The notes beneath the pieces are model-generated. The model made no database searches. It was given only the letters and a program-made list of their open reading frames with translations, and was not told the origin of the DNA. 64,000 nucleotides of DNA from Tetrahymena thermophila SB210 (taxonomy: Eukaryota; Ciliophora; Oligohymenophorea; Hymenostomatida; Tetrahymenidae). Each line of letters begins with the position of its first letter. Position 1 is the stretch's first letter. Positions 37,201 through 49,520 of the stretch are shown here, piece by piece. Position numbers and translations under genes: made by a program. The stretch lies in NCBI RefSeq assembly GCF_000189635.1, contig NW_002476412.1, positions 186,001 to 250,000 on the forward strand, given 5' to 3'.

Positions 37201-37816
37201 GATGGTATTGTCAGCTTTAACAGCTTTTTCTATTTCAGGAGGGATTTCATCTGAAATCAATTCTACGTTAGCGATGTAATAAGGAGAGGTTTTATCAAAA
37301 TCAATTACTTTAAAACGACCAAATGCGAATGCTCCGTAATACCTAACTTCTCTATGATTTTTTTAATAACCAGCTGTAAATGTATAAAAAGTTCTATCTT
37401 CACTGGTTATCTTCAATATAGTTCCATATCTAGCAAAATTTTCGATTGTTTCGATATTTTTTTCTTTGCACAAAGTAGGATCTAAATTTGGTAAAACACC
37501 TATCATGCTGTTGAACTTCTTAGCTATAATTTAAATTATTTTAAACATTTTATTCAGACTAAGTAATCATAAAACTAAATGATAAAGAATAAACTGATAA
37601 ATTTGTTTCAATGAGTAATTTAAAAAAGTCTTATGTTTATTTGGTTTAGAATGATGCTAATTAAGCATTAGTCTATAAAAGTAAATTAATTTTATAGAAT
37701 ATAACAATGAATTTACCATCATATTAGTAAGTTTCAGGAATCCTTATGTTGATGGTTTAGTATGGAAATACTACTCTGTTGTTAACAGGTAGAATGTAAA
37801 GTTGCATTTTCTTCAT
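34299..37816 (-). CDS. LONP2: Lon AAA+ serine protease with C-terminal SKL (peroxisomal Lon)
   Basis: Nine exons: 37717-37816, 36755-37523, 36126-36391, 35442-36067, 35094-35271, 34811-35037, 34619-34753, 34492-34560 and 34299-34419; about 829 aa. ATP-driven protein quality-control protease. Parts in order: Lon substrate-binding domain from the first residues ([13 protein letters not shown]), coiled region ~220-300, AAA+ module with Walker [10 protein letters not shown] (369-377), Walker B ILLDEID (D436, E437), sensor IATANQL, then the protease domain with catalytic Ser in [10 protein letters not shown] (S713) and Lys in [10 protein letters not shown] (K754). No mitochondrial presequence is present and the last residues are QSKL, a type-1 peroxisomal signal, so this is the peroxisomal form. 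Every splice phase agrees except exon 6 to exon 7, where one extra base in an A4 run at 34740-34743 breaks the frame (see findings). The first ATG has an in-frame TGA two codons upstream. Confidence 0.93.
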
Positions 37817-38095
37817 TTTTCAAGGAAATTTTTTATCAATAGGCTTTAAATATGCTAAATTATTGATGACTTTAAATAAGCTTTTATTTTTCTAGACTTT
37901 AGTCCACCTTCCTGTTTTTAAATATAAAATTCTTTCTTTCTAACTTTTTTAAAAGTAATCGAAAATCCTTTTTGCTTTTATTTTTTTTCTAATAAATTTT
38001 TTTACTTTTTTTTCTTTTGGAAATTTTAGTTGATTATTTTTTAAATCTCTTAAATATTATTAAAGAAATACGTTTAAGGAGAGATTGATGAGGGA
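37817..38095. promoter_or_regulatory. Short divergent promoter region
   Basis: 279 bases separate the Lon start (minus) from the plus-strand frame starting at 38096. T-rich, no named element; if the 38096 gene is real, both promoters are packed here. Confidence 0.35.
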
Positions 38096-38581
38096 ATGAA
38101 TGCATCAATCAGCGTAATAACATATCTGATAGAAGGTATTTATACATCTTAATATGTTTGCCTAATTAGCAGATAAATACCGAAAATTACGTCATACAAG
38201 CCGTAAAAAATTAAATTTGCATTAATTATTGGTGAAACCATCTTACATCACTTTAGTACATATTCTCTCTACTTTAAATAAACAAATAGAGTTAAATTAT
38301 AATTAAGTAATCTGCGAATAGACAATAGTCTTATAATCATCAACAACACTCATTCAATCAATAAATATTTTTACTTATCTCTGTAAATAGAAAATCTATT
38401 TCAGACGTTTAATTTTATCTAGCTTAAGTAAAGCAATTTAAATGCAATCGAACATAATCTTGTTTAGGACTTAACTTAGTAGAATAAATTAAAGGAATTT
38501 ATATTAATTTATTTTATTATAGTTGCAACCTGTTTAATAATAAATATTTTTTCTAGATTCCTTTTAATTTTCTTGGATTGA
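38096..38581 (+). CDS. Possible 161-aa tail-anchored SNARE-like protein
   Basis: A continuous ciliate-code frame of 162 codons ending at TGA 38579-38581. The last 90 residues look real: a helical stretch (NSLIIINNTHSINKYFY, QSNLNAIEHNLVQDLTQQNK) is followed by one hydrophobic segment (FILIYFIIVATCLIINIF) and a very short tail. That layout resembles Golgi/ER SNAREs of the membrin/Bos1 type, where the SNARE helix ends at a C-terminal anchor. The first 60-70 residues are less convincing and the true 5' end may be spliced differently. An open frame of this length could arise by chance in a one-stop code, so the call is tentative. It sits just upstream of, and on the same strand as, the 96-aa gene. 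Confidence 0.4.
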
Positions 38582-38864
38582 ATTAATGAACGTAATTGAA
38601 TAAATGTATCTGATTTGCATATGAATATTGAATGACTTCAACTTTAATATTAAATGTATGCAAAACTTATTAAAATTTAATTGCATATTCTTTATTTGTT
38701 TTAGAAGAATAATCGAGAAATATAATCTCGTTGACGCTTTCACTAATATTAATTATTACGTATAATATTTGCATCTTAACAAACCTACTTATTCTTTATT
38801 ATAAAAGTAGAAAAAAATAGATCTATTCTTTAATTAAAATTTTTATAATTTAGCATCATCTGCA

Positions 38865-39155
38865 ATGGCTGAAAAGATTTTAGTAAGAGTTGCGCGTAAT
38901 TTTGGCTATTTAGGAATAATAGCTGGCGCTTACTGCGGATTTTTAGCAAGAGACGAATACAATTTTTCAACATTTTCAAGAATCCATGAGCTTTGTGATG
39001 AATACAATTAAAAGCAAGAACTTCTAGATTTGGAAGTAAAATAAATCCAAAAAGAGCTGAAAAGAGTTGCTTAAGAGAAGGAATAAGCATTAAAAGACAT
39101 GTTAAAGACTACTAAAAAATAGTTAAAAGATTTAGAAAGTAAAAATAAATAATGA
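38865..39155 (+). CDS. 96-aa membrane-anchored coiled-coil protein
   Basis: A single open frame of 97 codons, ATG 38865 to TGA 39153-39155. The N-terminus MAEKILVRVARNFGYLG runs into a short hydrophobic segment (IIAGAYCGFLA, residues ~18-28), then a long charged helix from about residue 45 to the end, rich in Lys, Glu, Gln and Leu with a clear heptad look. Topology and size recall small mitochondrial or ER membrane tethers, but I do not recognise a family. A TTTAG directly upstream (38847-38851) could be a splice acceptor, so a short upstream exon cannot be excluded. Confidence 0.65.
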
Positions 39156-40307
39156 AATAATTAAAATTATTGTTTTAAATAAAATAAAAAATGACAAAAG
39201 CAATTAAACACAATTAAAATTGAATGACAATATTCATTTAAGCAGATAAATAAGTAAAATATATTTATAATAAATTAAAATAATTTAAATTTTGGATTTC
39301 TCTTTTCAATCAATTATACAGTATTTATATTTTTAAACATGTAAAGTTTATGTATTTATACAAATTTTTTTCAACTTAATATGAATCTTAAAAGATAAAT
39401 ACAAATATAAACACAAAAATCACTTACTCTTTATTAAAATATTATTAAAATTACTTTTGTAATTAATCTAGAGCAAATTTTAACTAATAACTTCAAATTC
39501 GTTTTTTATTTCTTGATAAAATATATTTTTTCTATATAATTGTTTTTTTCCTGTAAAATATATTATTTAAAAAAGAATATTTTATAAACTCTTATCAGAA
39601 AATGCTTCAAGTCAAAAATTTTTTCAAATTAATTATAAAGGATTAAAATTTTCTAAGAACAAGTAGAATTTATGGAACAATTAATTAAAAATATGGTGAA
39701 TTTTAGACATTCTTTTTCACTTAATTAATATAAATTTATAAAAAATGTTAAAGCTCAATCATTTATCCATACAAAAATTAAAAAAATAATTATTATCTTC
39801 TCATTTGATATCTTATAAAAAATTTAAGAAAGAAAAATTTTGAAATTCAATAAAATACATCAAGAAAATTAATTTAAGAAATATTTATTTTATGGTGTAT
39901 TTTATTTCATTTTCTAAAATAAAGAGACAATAAATCATTTATTATTTTAAACAAAAATAATGATTCCATCATTTCATCTTAAAAATAAATAAATAAAATA
40001 AGTTTAATGTGAAATTAAACAAAAATTTTCAGATTAAATTTTAGAGGATATTTTTTTAAAATATTTTGTTTGAAAAAATTGTTTTTAGATTTTTATGATA
40101 TTTCAATTTTTTTATAATTTTTTGGTCAAAATATTTTGTTTTTAAAGAAGAATTGACTACGTTTTGAATATAAATTGATATATATTGATAAAATGATTAC
40201 ATAGAAAATGATAATGAAAATTTGTTACTGAGTCTATTCTAAATTGTTAATGATTTATTAATTATTTTTAATATTCTAATCTTAACTAAATTTCTCTCTA
40301 TTATATT
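39156..40307. other. AT-rich intergenic region
   Basis: 1.15 kb between convergent genes; no coding frame, RNA or repeat recognised. Likely holds the 3' UTRs of the genes on both sides. Confidence 0.4.
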
Positions 40308-43300
40308 TCAAGAAACTAGCTTTTTTAGCCCTATTTTTGATTTCTCTTCAGGAGCTATTTTTGCAAAGTTGTCTACTTAGTTTGTATAGTACACATTTTG
40401 TGTTAGTATTGGCACATTTGCACCTACTCTCCTTTCGTAGAGCCCATAGTTGAAGCCAATTATTTTATAAATTGGATTTCTGTTTATTAATCTCTCATTT
40501 ACAAGCTGGATAATTTCAGGAATAAGGCAAATAAATCCAATTGTTAGGAATATGAAGAATGAGGATGTGCTTGAGAAGAAAGCACTGACCATCTTATCCA
40601 AATTATTATATGAAATTCTAGAAATTCCCTTTGTTTGTATTATGAACATGACTATAATAAATAGGATGTAATCAATAACCATCACCCAACTATTTTTTAA
40701 TTTCAAATAAAACACTTAGGTAAAAAAAAAAAGTTAAAAAGTGTTACTAATGATATGAAATATTTGTAGAATGAACTATTTATTTGTATTTCATCAAATT
40801 AAAAATGGTAAACAAAGCACAAATTTATGTGAAACCATGGTTCATAACAACACCTGTTCCATCTACAGCTTCTTGCAAAGTCTATTCATTATTTATAAAA
40901 TTTTAATCAAATTATCTTAGATTTTATTCAAATAAAATTTGTAAATGAGGGAAAGAAAAAATTCAACAAAAACTTTATCAAAAATTAAAACATAAATTTA
41001 TAAAAGAAATTAATTTGCTTTTATGTTTTCACTAATAATTGTAAAGCCATTCAAATTATAAATTCAATAAATTTTAGTACGATAGACTTGTATTTTTAGT
41101 TAATATTAATTTCACTTCAAAAATATGTTAATATTTGAATGTATTTAGCTATCTTTAGCCTATGAATATTCTTAATATGAAAAATAATAAAAAAAATATG
41201 TTTGATTACGTAGGAGGTAATAAAGAAAATAAATATTCCTTAGCACAAAGAAAGAAAAGCTCTATAGAAATATTTAGGTATTGAGGTAAGTTTTTGAAGA
41301 CTTCCTTAGAGATAAACTTAAGGATATTCAATTTGCTAATACATTTAGATATCGAAATCTAAGAGGTAAAAGAAAGCTGCACCCCAATTAGCGAATAGGA
41401 ACTCATAGAAGAAATAGATCAAATTACAGAAAAACAATTAACCAGAGTACATCACATGGAAAGCATAAATTAATTCTAAAGTTGTAAATATTATACTCTT
41501 TTCTATCATATAAGTACATAATTGCTAGCTTTTGTGATAATGCTGTCTACCATATGATAATATAAGATAATTGAGTTGCTTGAAACTTGTGAATTAACCA
41601 TCAGCATATGGTAATATAGATTACTAATTTGAATTATCCTCTCCTTCTTTACTGTAAACTAGAGAAACATCTGAGGTCTACATTAAAGGAATATCTTTTT
41701 CACTTGAGCCAACTGCCAAGAAGTTTAGAGAAGGAGATATACATCCTTTCACCTATGAAATCAAAGTTTATTTTAGTAAAGGACTCATACCCCATATGAC
41801 ACAATTTTATGCATGTAACATCATAGTGAAAAACATCACTTTGAAAATTTGCATGTTTTGGTCTTGAGAGCTAAATAGTGTTTAAAGAACTTTGGCATCC
41901 GATTCCATATTATATTTTATCTTATAGCTAGATATCTAACTAACAATATTAGATCCGAACGTGCTTAGTTTCTATTCATAAAATCATAGTAAAATATATT
42001 AATAAATAAATAAATTAATTAATTATTTTTGATTAATTTAAATTTAAAATATTTAAAGAATAAAATAGTAAAAATAACTGATTAATTAACAATCAATTAT
42101 TATTCATAATAAAGATATAGCTTCTCAATATAAAAATATATTAAGATTTATCTGTGATAATAATATAAAATAGCTACTCAAATATGAAGAGAAATCATAC
42201 TTGAGAAAATTCGCTATTTTATAAATATAAAAAAATTTTCTTTTTTTTTAAAAGTAAAATTTTAATTTTTTTTTCTTTAAAAAATAACTTTGTTTGTTTG
42301 TTTAAAAAAATATTTGAAGATTTAATTTTACATATTATTTGAAGTAGAAGTCAATTTCTTTAATGAGAAGGGTTGGATCTTATTAGGAGATTCTGAATGT
42401 TGGAGCAAGTGAGTTTTCTTTGAAGATATTTTACTGTTAGTTATAATTTTATTCAGTAAGATACCAAGGCTTAATACTTGATTGAGTTAATCTGTTGAAA
42501 GGATCTCTGTAAAATGTTTTAAAGGCAAATAAACCTAAATACTCTAAGTTATTTTCGATATTAGCTAAAAGTTGATCTGTTTAAACTGTATTCTGTTTGA
42601 GATCGCTTAATACTGCAAAGAATCTATCGTCAACATGTTTGGTAGCAAGAATTTAGCAAGTATATCCTCTAGCTCTAAATTACTTAATAGAAAGCTTAAT
42701 ACTCTCTGATAATTCATTATCCATAATCATTTTATCCATAACTACTTCTGGAGAACCTCTCATTAATAGCTAATTATCACTGTTTGTTCTAGATATATAA
42801 CTTGTTTAGTAAGGTCTATCAGCACTAGGAGCTTACTAAAAGTTCAAAGTGAAATTTTCTTCCACGTTCATTGTACTGATTATAAATTAGTTTTGCTCTT
42901 CTCCGTTTGTATAAAAGATTTCCAGTTTTTCACAGTACTCCTTTAAAGCAATATCTTCTTTTGTTTATTAATATTTTCCATTCGACATCAAGCCAAATTT
43001 GAAGAGTTTAACTACCTACTGAATTTATCTTTCTCCCATTCCATCAAATAAATGCTGTTTTTTATAAAGATTCAATTAATTAACAATTTTTATTTTCCAA
43101 ATAATTGAATTAATCATTTTATTCTGTAATAAATCTATTAAAATTTACAATTAATTTAAAATATTTGAATTAAACAAAATTTAAATTTTTGATTTTGCAT
43201 TTCATTCAAAAAAACATTTATTTAATTTAAAGATTATTTAATTTTTAAAAAAGCTAATTACTGAGTTATTGTTTTAATCAAAACCAATATCGTAAGCAGT

Positions 43301-46300
43301 AAATCCTTAGAATTCAGTATATCTCTCATTTACATTTTCTAAATCGGAAACAATTACATTAAGTTTTCCTAAGAAACTTATTTTTTATCCATCAAAAATT
43401 ATTTCTTTGTATTTACTAATTTCTTTCTTTTAGTTCTTTGCTTCTAATTATTTATTTATTAAGATTTAGTATTAATAAATTATTTTGATTTGATTTATTT
43501 ACCAGGCTCCTGTTAAGTGGCAGTGCTTTTATTGAGATCAACTCTTTTCTTCTCATCCTCAAAATTAAGCTTCTTTTTGCTTTCTTAAAATTCTTTTTCA
43601 CTTTTTAATATTCTCTACTTAGGTTTAGTTTCGTAATAAGATTTACTAGCATCTAAGGGTTTCATTTCTTAATCCAATTAAGTAAACGAAATGGCATTCA
43701 TCTGCTTTTAACTCTCTATAATGTCATCCCAATCGTCTGGCATTCTGTTAATTAAGTATGTTTACAACAAATCTACAGCTCCTAAAACAGGATATAAGAA
43801 AGTTGGAAGAGTACTTGTAAGGATTACAAGATAATTCATGAATACCTTAAATACTGGATCTACTTGCTGATGTAATTTATTTCAAATAATATTTATTATT
43901 ATAAATTATAGGGATAGATACGATAAATATTAAAATTCGGCTGAATAATTTATTTCTCACTAAAAATTAACCGAATGCTAATTGCCCAATGCTGAATAGA
44001 CAAAATATTCGATTAAACAAAATATTCGGTCTAGCCTTATTAAATTATATAAATTATAATAATTGATAATACTTTAAGATAATGGTAGTTGTTTAAGGCA
44101 TCAGAAGCGAAGGAGCTACCAAGGATGGCAAAAATAATAGCAAAAACTATAATAAAAATAAGTGAAAAGAAGACGTGTAAGTTGATGAAACTGTTCAAAA
44201 TATGTTAAAATGTTTCTCTTTAGAAATTAACTCCATTGTATTTAGATTTTTATGAAGTGAACAAAACAATTCCAATGATAAAATCAGAATTAAGCAATCT
44301 CATATTTTTAATGCCAATGTTCTCTTCTCTTTATACATTAAGTAAAAATTAATCATTAATATGTTTTTTTTAACAATTTACGTGATTTAAAATTCGTTTC
44401 CAGAATTTACTGCAGATGACTTAAATGTTCCTTCCCATTTACCCTCTTAGATAGAAAGAGTATCACTATTAGACTTAATAGTACCATCTATACTAAAGGC
44501 ATTGCTAATTAGTTAAGACTTATCCAGCTCTCTTATTTGCTAAGGTACATATTTTCTTTCAAAACCAGACTAATTTATTTTAAATAAATTTAGATAAAAT
44601 TACTTCATAAAAAATACACACCTGAGAGCCATGAGAATCCAAATTAATAAATATGTCTTCACCTGAAGATGAAACCAAAATCAAATCAGCTGGAAGAAAT
44701 TCACCTTATTTTATTTTAACAATGTCACCCTGTCTCAGTTCACCTCTTTTACAGGATACAAAGCTTCCATTAGAGCTTTTTTAAACAGTCTAATTATCAA
44801 CAGCTTAGCAGAAATAAAAATTTCTTTTCTTTAAATTGTAGTCAATAACTAACTAGGAGAAAACTGAGAATAAATATAGAGCAATCATGCATGGGAAATT
44901 CTTTTTATTTAATATAATAACATTTTAATTAAATAAACCTAAAAATATTCGAACTAATTGATTAATAATCTGAACTGAAGCTTGCTTTTTAATTTAATTT
45001 TGTAAAAGAATTTGATAAATTTAGCAAAAATCATCAATCAATTAAAAAATCCTAATTAATAATAAGGATTTTAGGCGAGTTTTATTTATTTATTTATTGA
45101 TTTTATTTTCTATTTTATTTTTTTGTTTTTTGCTAAATTTTCAAAAATAATTTGGCTATTTGGATTTTTAAAATGATTTAAGAAGGTTATGGAAAATAGT
45201 TACTCTCGAATTCTACCAATAAATAACAGATGCGATGACACCTAAAAAGAAGAAATAAACATTTATTTTTTTGAAGGCAATTTGCAATAATAAGTAGAGA
45301 GTGAAGGTGAATCTATTTTTAGCAGGAGCAATACTATTTTATAATTAAGAATTCACTTTGTTATTTCCAAAAGATATGTCTAGAGGTTTTATTTTAGGAC
45401 GTAAAAGCTGAGGATTTGAAGAGAAAATTTTAGCTATTTTTGATTTTTACTCATAGGGTTTAGTTTGACTTTAATATTAAATGGCATTGCATAACTTAGT
45501 ACATATTCTTTTGCAAGCTGATTGCTTGAATTCAGATGGATTTTGTAATTAATTATTTCCATATGGAGCGCTCATTTAATTATTCTGATCTGCCTAAAAT
45601 TGCTCTTAATTATCTTCTGCTTGGTTCAATATAATTGGATCATTATTCATGCGTGACTGAGATCTAATAATATTATTGTCTTAGTTTTCCCTTATGAACT
45701 TCTGGTCATCTTGAACTAGAGACTCATTTAACTGAGAGGAATTACCATAAACAAGACTTTGATTAACGCCTTTATACATACTTTGATTAAAATCTTCATG
45801 AACTTCTTTCTCTGTAAAAAAATGAGTAAATTAAAAATTTAAATATTTTGGGTAAATTCACTATGAAAAATAAACAACAACAATACTAACTAAACACTCT
45901 CAATAAATAAAAAAGATATTTGACAGCTTTTAACTAAAAATAAATTGCTTTTAAAAAGTAATGGTTGATTAATAGTTTGTTTATTAGTCATAAGAAATTG
46001 TAAGTTTGCATGATTTGATTATTGAAAAATAAAAAAAATTAGAGAGTGATTTATGAGTTTTAATTTAGATTACAGTTTTTGTTTTAAAAAGAGTCTAATT
46101 ATAATTATAAAATTTATTATTTATAACAAAGTATTACATTCTTCTTCATAGATAATTTGATCTCTCCCGATGTTATGTTTCTCCGCAGTTTTAATTATTC
46201 TTTGCTTTTCAGGACTCAAATCTATTCCAATTATTCATTTAATTTGCATTTTCGCATAATAATTAACAAATTTACTCTGATCGCTCACATGATTTCCTTA

Positions 46301-47656
46301 TTCTTCAAGGTGATTTATTGAATCAACCAATAAAACTACTCTGCTATTTTCTTCATCTTATGTTGAGTTTTCTGCTTTCTTCTTTTTCTTTTTTTTCTTA
46401 GCTTTAACAACAAAATAAAATATTCATTAATTAATTAAATAACATTATCAAAAAGCTTTTATTTATCTAACAAATTTAAAATTTATTTTCTTAACAATAG
46501 TTAGATTGATAGATATCTCATCATTTTTAATTTTGCTTATGCTTACTATAATTTGAGTTGAAATTTCTACTTTTTCGATAATTTTGATTAACAAATCAAC
46601 CAATTTAATTAACAAATATAAATTAATCAACGTTAACAGCATTTCGCTAAAAAATTAAATTTTGTGTATTTATTTATTTTTTATCCACAAAAAAACCTTA
46701 CTCAAATTATCTTTTAGCAAAAAAACTTAAAATTAGACTTTTTGTTTGTATTTTTGGTATTAATTTAAGTAAAATACTTTTAACGGGAGGCACAAGCTCG
46801 TTTTATTCTGTATCATTAATGGTATTGTTAGGATGAGTAGGAAATAAGTTATTATCTGTAAAAAGCATATTATTTTATTCTTGTGAGGTTATATTTTACT
46901 GGTTTTACATTTAGTGGTCTTCTTATTACAATTCATTGATCAATTAATCGATATCTGCTTTCTGTTCGTTTCCATTTAAGGTCTATCCTTGATCTGTACC
47001 ATACATTTACTATGGTTATTATTAGTTGCTTTCTTGATAATTACTCTCAGGATTTACAATTTCACTAGCAAAATTTCCATCTTAAATTTCAGAGTTTTCA
47101 ACTTGTTTCTTTTTTTTCTTCTTTTTTTTCTTTTTCACAGTAGATTAGTCAAACCCTTCCTAGTTATTGATCTAATCTTATTGCTACTGCTAATCGTAGT
47201 AGATTTACTAATAATTACCATCATCTAACTAGACAATTTGATGCTGATCTTGTTGCAAAATTTAATCAATTGCATCATTATTTTGGTTTAAATCAATAAT
47301 TTCTTCTTGCTAAGGCTTTTTAGAAGTAGTTGCTCTAAACGAGTCTAAAGCACTTTCTACAACTTGCTTATTTTCTGCATATGCCTCATCTTTTAAATAA
47401 AAAATTAAATTTACATTCTAATGAAAAACCTTTTTCTTGAATATCAAAAACTATTTTTTTTCATTCAAAAGAATTCTTTGGTTTATATTTTAAAAACTTT
47501 TAGTATTTTCTTGTATTTTTTACCATATGCCTATTCCTACTGAATTTCAATTTATTGGTCTTAAACTTATTCCTCTTCTTCAACTCTTTTTTTCTTCTTC
47601 TTTTTCTTTTTCTTTCTAGCTCCATCAGCTTATGGTGCACCCACTTTATATTTCAT
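40308..47656 (-). CDS. P4-type ATPase (phospholipid flippase) homologue with degenerate catalytic motifs
   Basis: Fourteen exons, all GT-AG and in phase: 47524-47656, 46778-47389, 46276-46401, 46138-46221, 45204-45811, 44622-44900, 44411-44569, 44073-44321, 43503-43866, 43262-43443, 42332-43054, 41210-41971, 40748-40881 and 40308-40689; 4797 nt, 1598 aa. Residues 1-430 are low-complexity, Gln/Asn-rich, with three poly-Lys tracts. Then the P4 order follows: TM1-2, actuator domain (GEFLPADLILVSSSGED), TM3-4 with LPTFLYPVL at the PISL site, P and N domains, TM5-6 (MYSGQLFFCNLIYFFYEFL) and TM7-10 ending at residue ~1560. P4 proteins normally move phospholipids across membranes using ATP. Here the actuator DGET is DSHG (609-612), DKTGTLT is DLENVNE (905-911), KGA is RGSP, TGDKxE is TEQNYN (from 1132), and GDGxND is GSSEKD (1261-1266). 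With an intact frame, a pseudoenzyme is likelier than a pseudogene. Low-complexity start residues depend on exon 1 at 47656. Confidence 0.9.
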
Positions 47657-49111
47657 AAAAATAAGTTAAAATTTTATTACTTCTTGGCTCTTTTATTTAG
47701 AAGTTTCAAAAAATATAATCAAACTTAGAACATTATTTTTATGGCTATTAAAATATATAAAGCTAAAAATTAATAATAAAAATTACACTGAATTTCTTTT
47801 TGGTTATTCTGATCTTCATAGTTAAGATTGTAATATAAAAAATATAAAATAATGGTTGAAGTTTGCCTTAAGAATTTTGATTTATTATACTAAATCTTAA
47901 ACTATTTCTTCTTTATTATAGAGTTCACTTTCCATGTTCTCTAGATTAAATTTTTGTTAGCTTTTAATTTATTCTTTTAGTTAATTACTTAATTAATAAT
48001 TTAGATGGATTTAAAATCAAAAACAAAAAAAAACAAAATCTAATTAGTCTTTTATTAAATGTTTATAAAAATAATAGAAATTTTATAGTTTCTTATTAAA
48101 TTTTTTTTGATATCAATTTACATTTATTCATACTACCAAATACCTTAAGGTTATTTACCACCTAACAATAGTCTTTGACTTATCTTTTTTATTAATTGTA
48201 GATTTTAGTTTACTCTATTAAATTCCATAAAATCTGATTAGATATCATCCTACAAAGATTTAATATAACAATTAAAACTAATTATTTTCAATCAATAAAA
48301 ATATCTACTAATTATAGCTCAATGCTATTTAAATTATTATTTTGTTCATATGATAAAAAATATTAATTTTATATTTTTTTACTTACTCTTAATTAGTAAT
48401 TAAAAATCATAAGGAAAGAAAAATCGCACGAATTAGATTATCAAAATTTTTAAAAATAAAAATCTTCTCAAGTAAAATATTGTCCTCAATATTTGGTTGA
48501 ATTAATGTAAATTTAATTTTATGATTTATCCAAACAATCACCTTTATGAACAAAAAAGAAAATGAAATATCAAATATAATTCGGGTTTAAACTTGTTAAA
48601 ATTTTATAAAAATAACTTCAATTCAATAAAAAAAATTACATTTTACTATTATAGATATGTATTTGTTGATTCTATTTGCTATTTAAAGAGCCAATCTAGA
48701 TATAGAATATCACTAGAGTTTCAAATATTTGTCTTAAATATTTAATTTATTTATTAAACTAGTTTCTATCCTGAAATTATATTCAAAATAATGTAAGCTA
48801 AGTTGATGTCTAATAAATTAAAATATAAATAAATAAATATATTCAATTTCATTTGAAGCTTTAAATTATTATCTATTTTTTAAATAAATTGATAACAAAA
48901 TTTTCCTTTTTTTAGAAATAAAATTCGCTCTATCCATTTGAAAATAAACTTTTTATAAAAATTTAATTAATTAAAATTCCATAAATTACTAATCTATATT
49001 TTTGAAAAAAAATAAAAATAAATGATAAAATCAAATAAATTTTATTACTAATAATAGAAATTATTTACTTTTTTACCAATATTCTTTAAATTTCCTTGAT
49101 TTTTTAAAAAG
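47657..49111. other. AT-rich intergenic region
   Basis: Upstream of the flippase homologue (minus strand). No coding frame or RNA recognised; the promoter of that gene must be near its right-hand end. The part from about 49000 carries the intron-like lead-in to the LRR exon at 49112. Confidence 0.4.
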
Positions 49112-49520
49112 TGGAAATTAAATTGATGATGAAGTAGTATCAAGCTTATATTCTGCTTTATTAAAGTGCATTAATCTCATAAATTTAATACTTGATCTTA
49201 AGTAAAAAAAGTTTATTAATTTTGGATTGTGATACTTTTTAATATAAAAATGAATTTAAAACAATACTAATCTTCTAATTCATTTGTTGGTTTTTATTTA
49301 ATTTATTTTTTTATTATTCTGTTTGTGTTTTTTCTTTGTTTCTTTTTTCATTTCTTATTATTTCATATTTTTTTCATTTTTTCCTTCTAACTTACTAATT
49401 AATTATATTTTTTTTTTCTCAATATTTAATAATTTATTAAATTGGTGAAAAGTTGCAACAGGCTTAGGTATTGCTTTAGCAAATTGCACTCATCTCTCAA
49501 ATTTTAAACTTTCTGTTTGG
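49112..49520 (+). pseudogene. Two plus-strand LRR exon remnants
   Basis: 49112-49201 is a full 90-nt LRR exon of the same design as those at 8.6-10.7 kb (NQIDDEVVSSLYSALLKC, then INLINL), with a TTTAAAAAG acceptor and GTAAA donor. The second copy, about 49434-49520, lacks a clean acceptor AG and has lost bases in its first third (frame broken before the segment ATGLGIALANC). The similarity, including the intron, ends near 49640. No further plus-strand exon follows, so this is a broken fragment of an array. Confidence 0.6.

Noticed and set aside
41184-41880. Plus-strand coding-like text inside the flippase gene, at first taken for an inserted gene or transposon remnant
   Set aside because: The minus strand at the same place reads as the P4 hinge region and TM5-6 in phase with the exons on both sides; the plus-strand frame is its shadow and contains a TGA.
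46138-46401. Apparent P-type ATPase P-domain piece (text like LLVD...LSPEKQ) far upstream in the flippase homologue, suggesting a domain-permuted protein
   Set aside because: The reading needed an in-frame TGA. A 54-nt intron (46222-46275) with clean GT and AG removes it and keeps phase, leaving ordinary low-complexity sequence. The real P domain is in its normal place at 41210-41971.
46989-47228. Plus-strand hydrophobic frame of 79 codons
   Set aside because: Complement of the Gln- and Lys-rich exon 2 of the flippase homologue.
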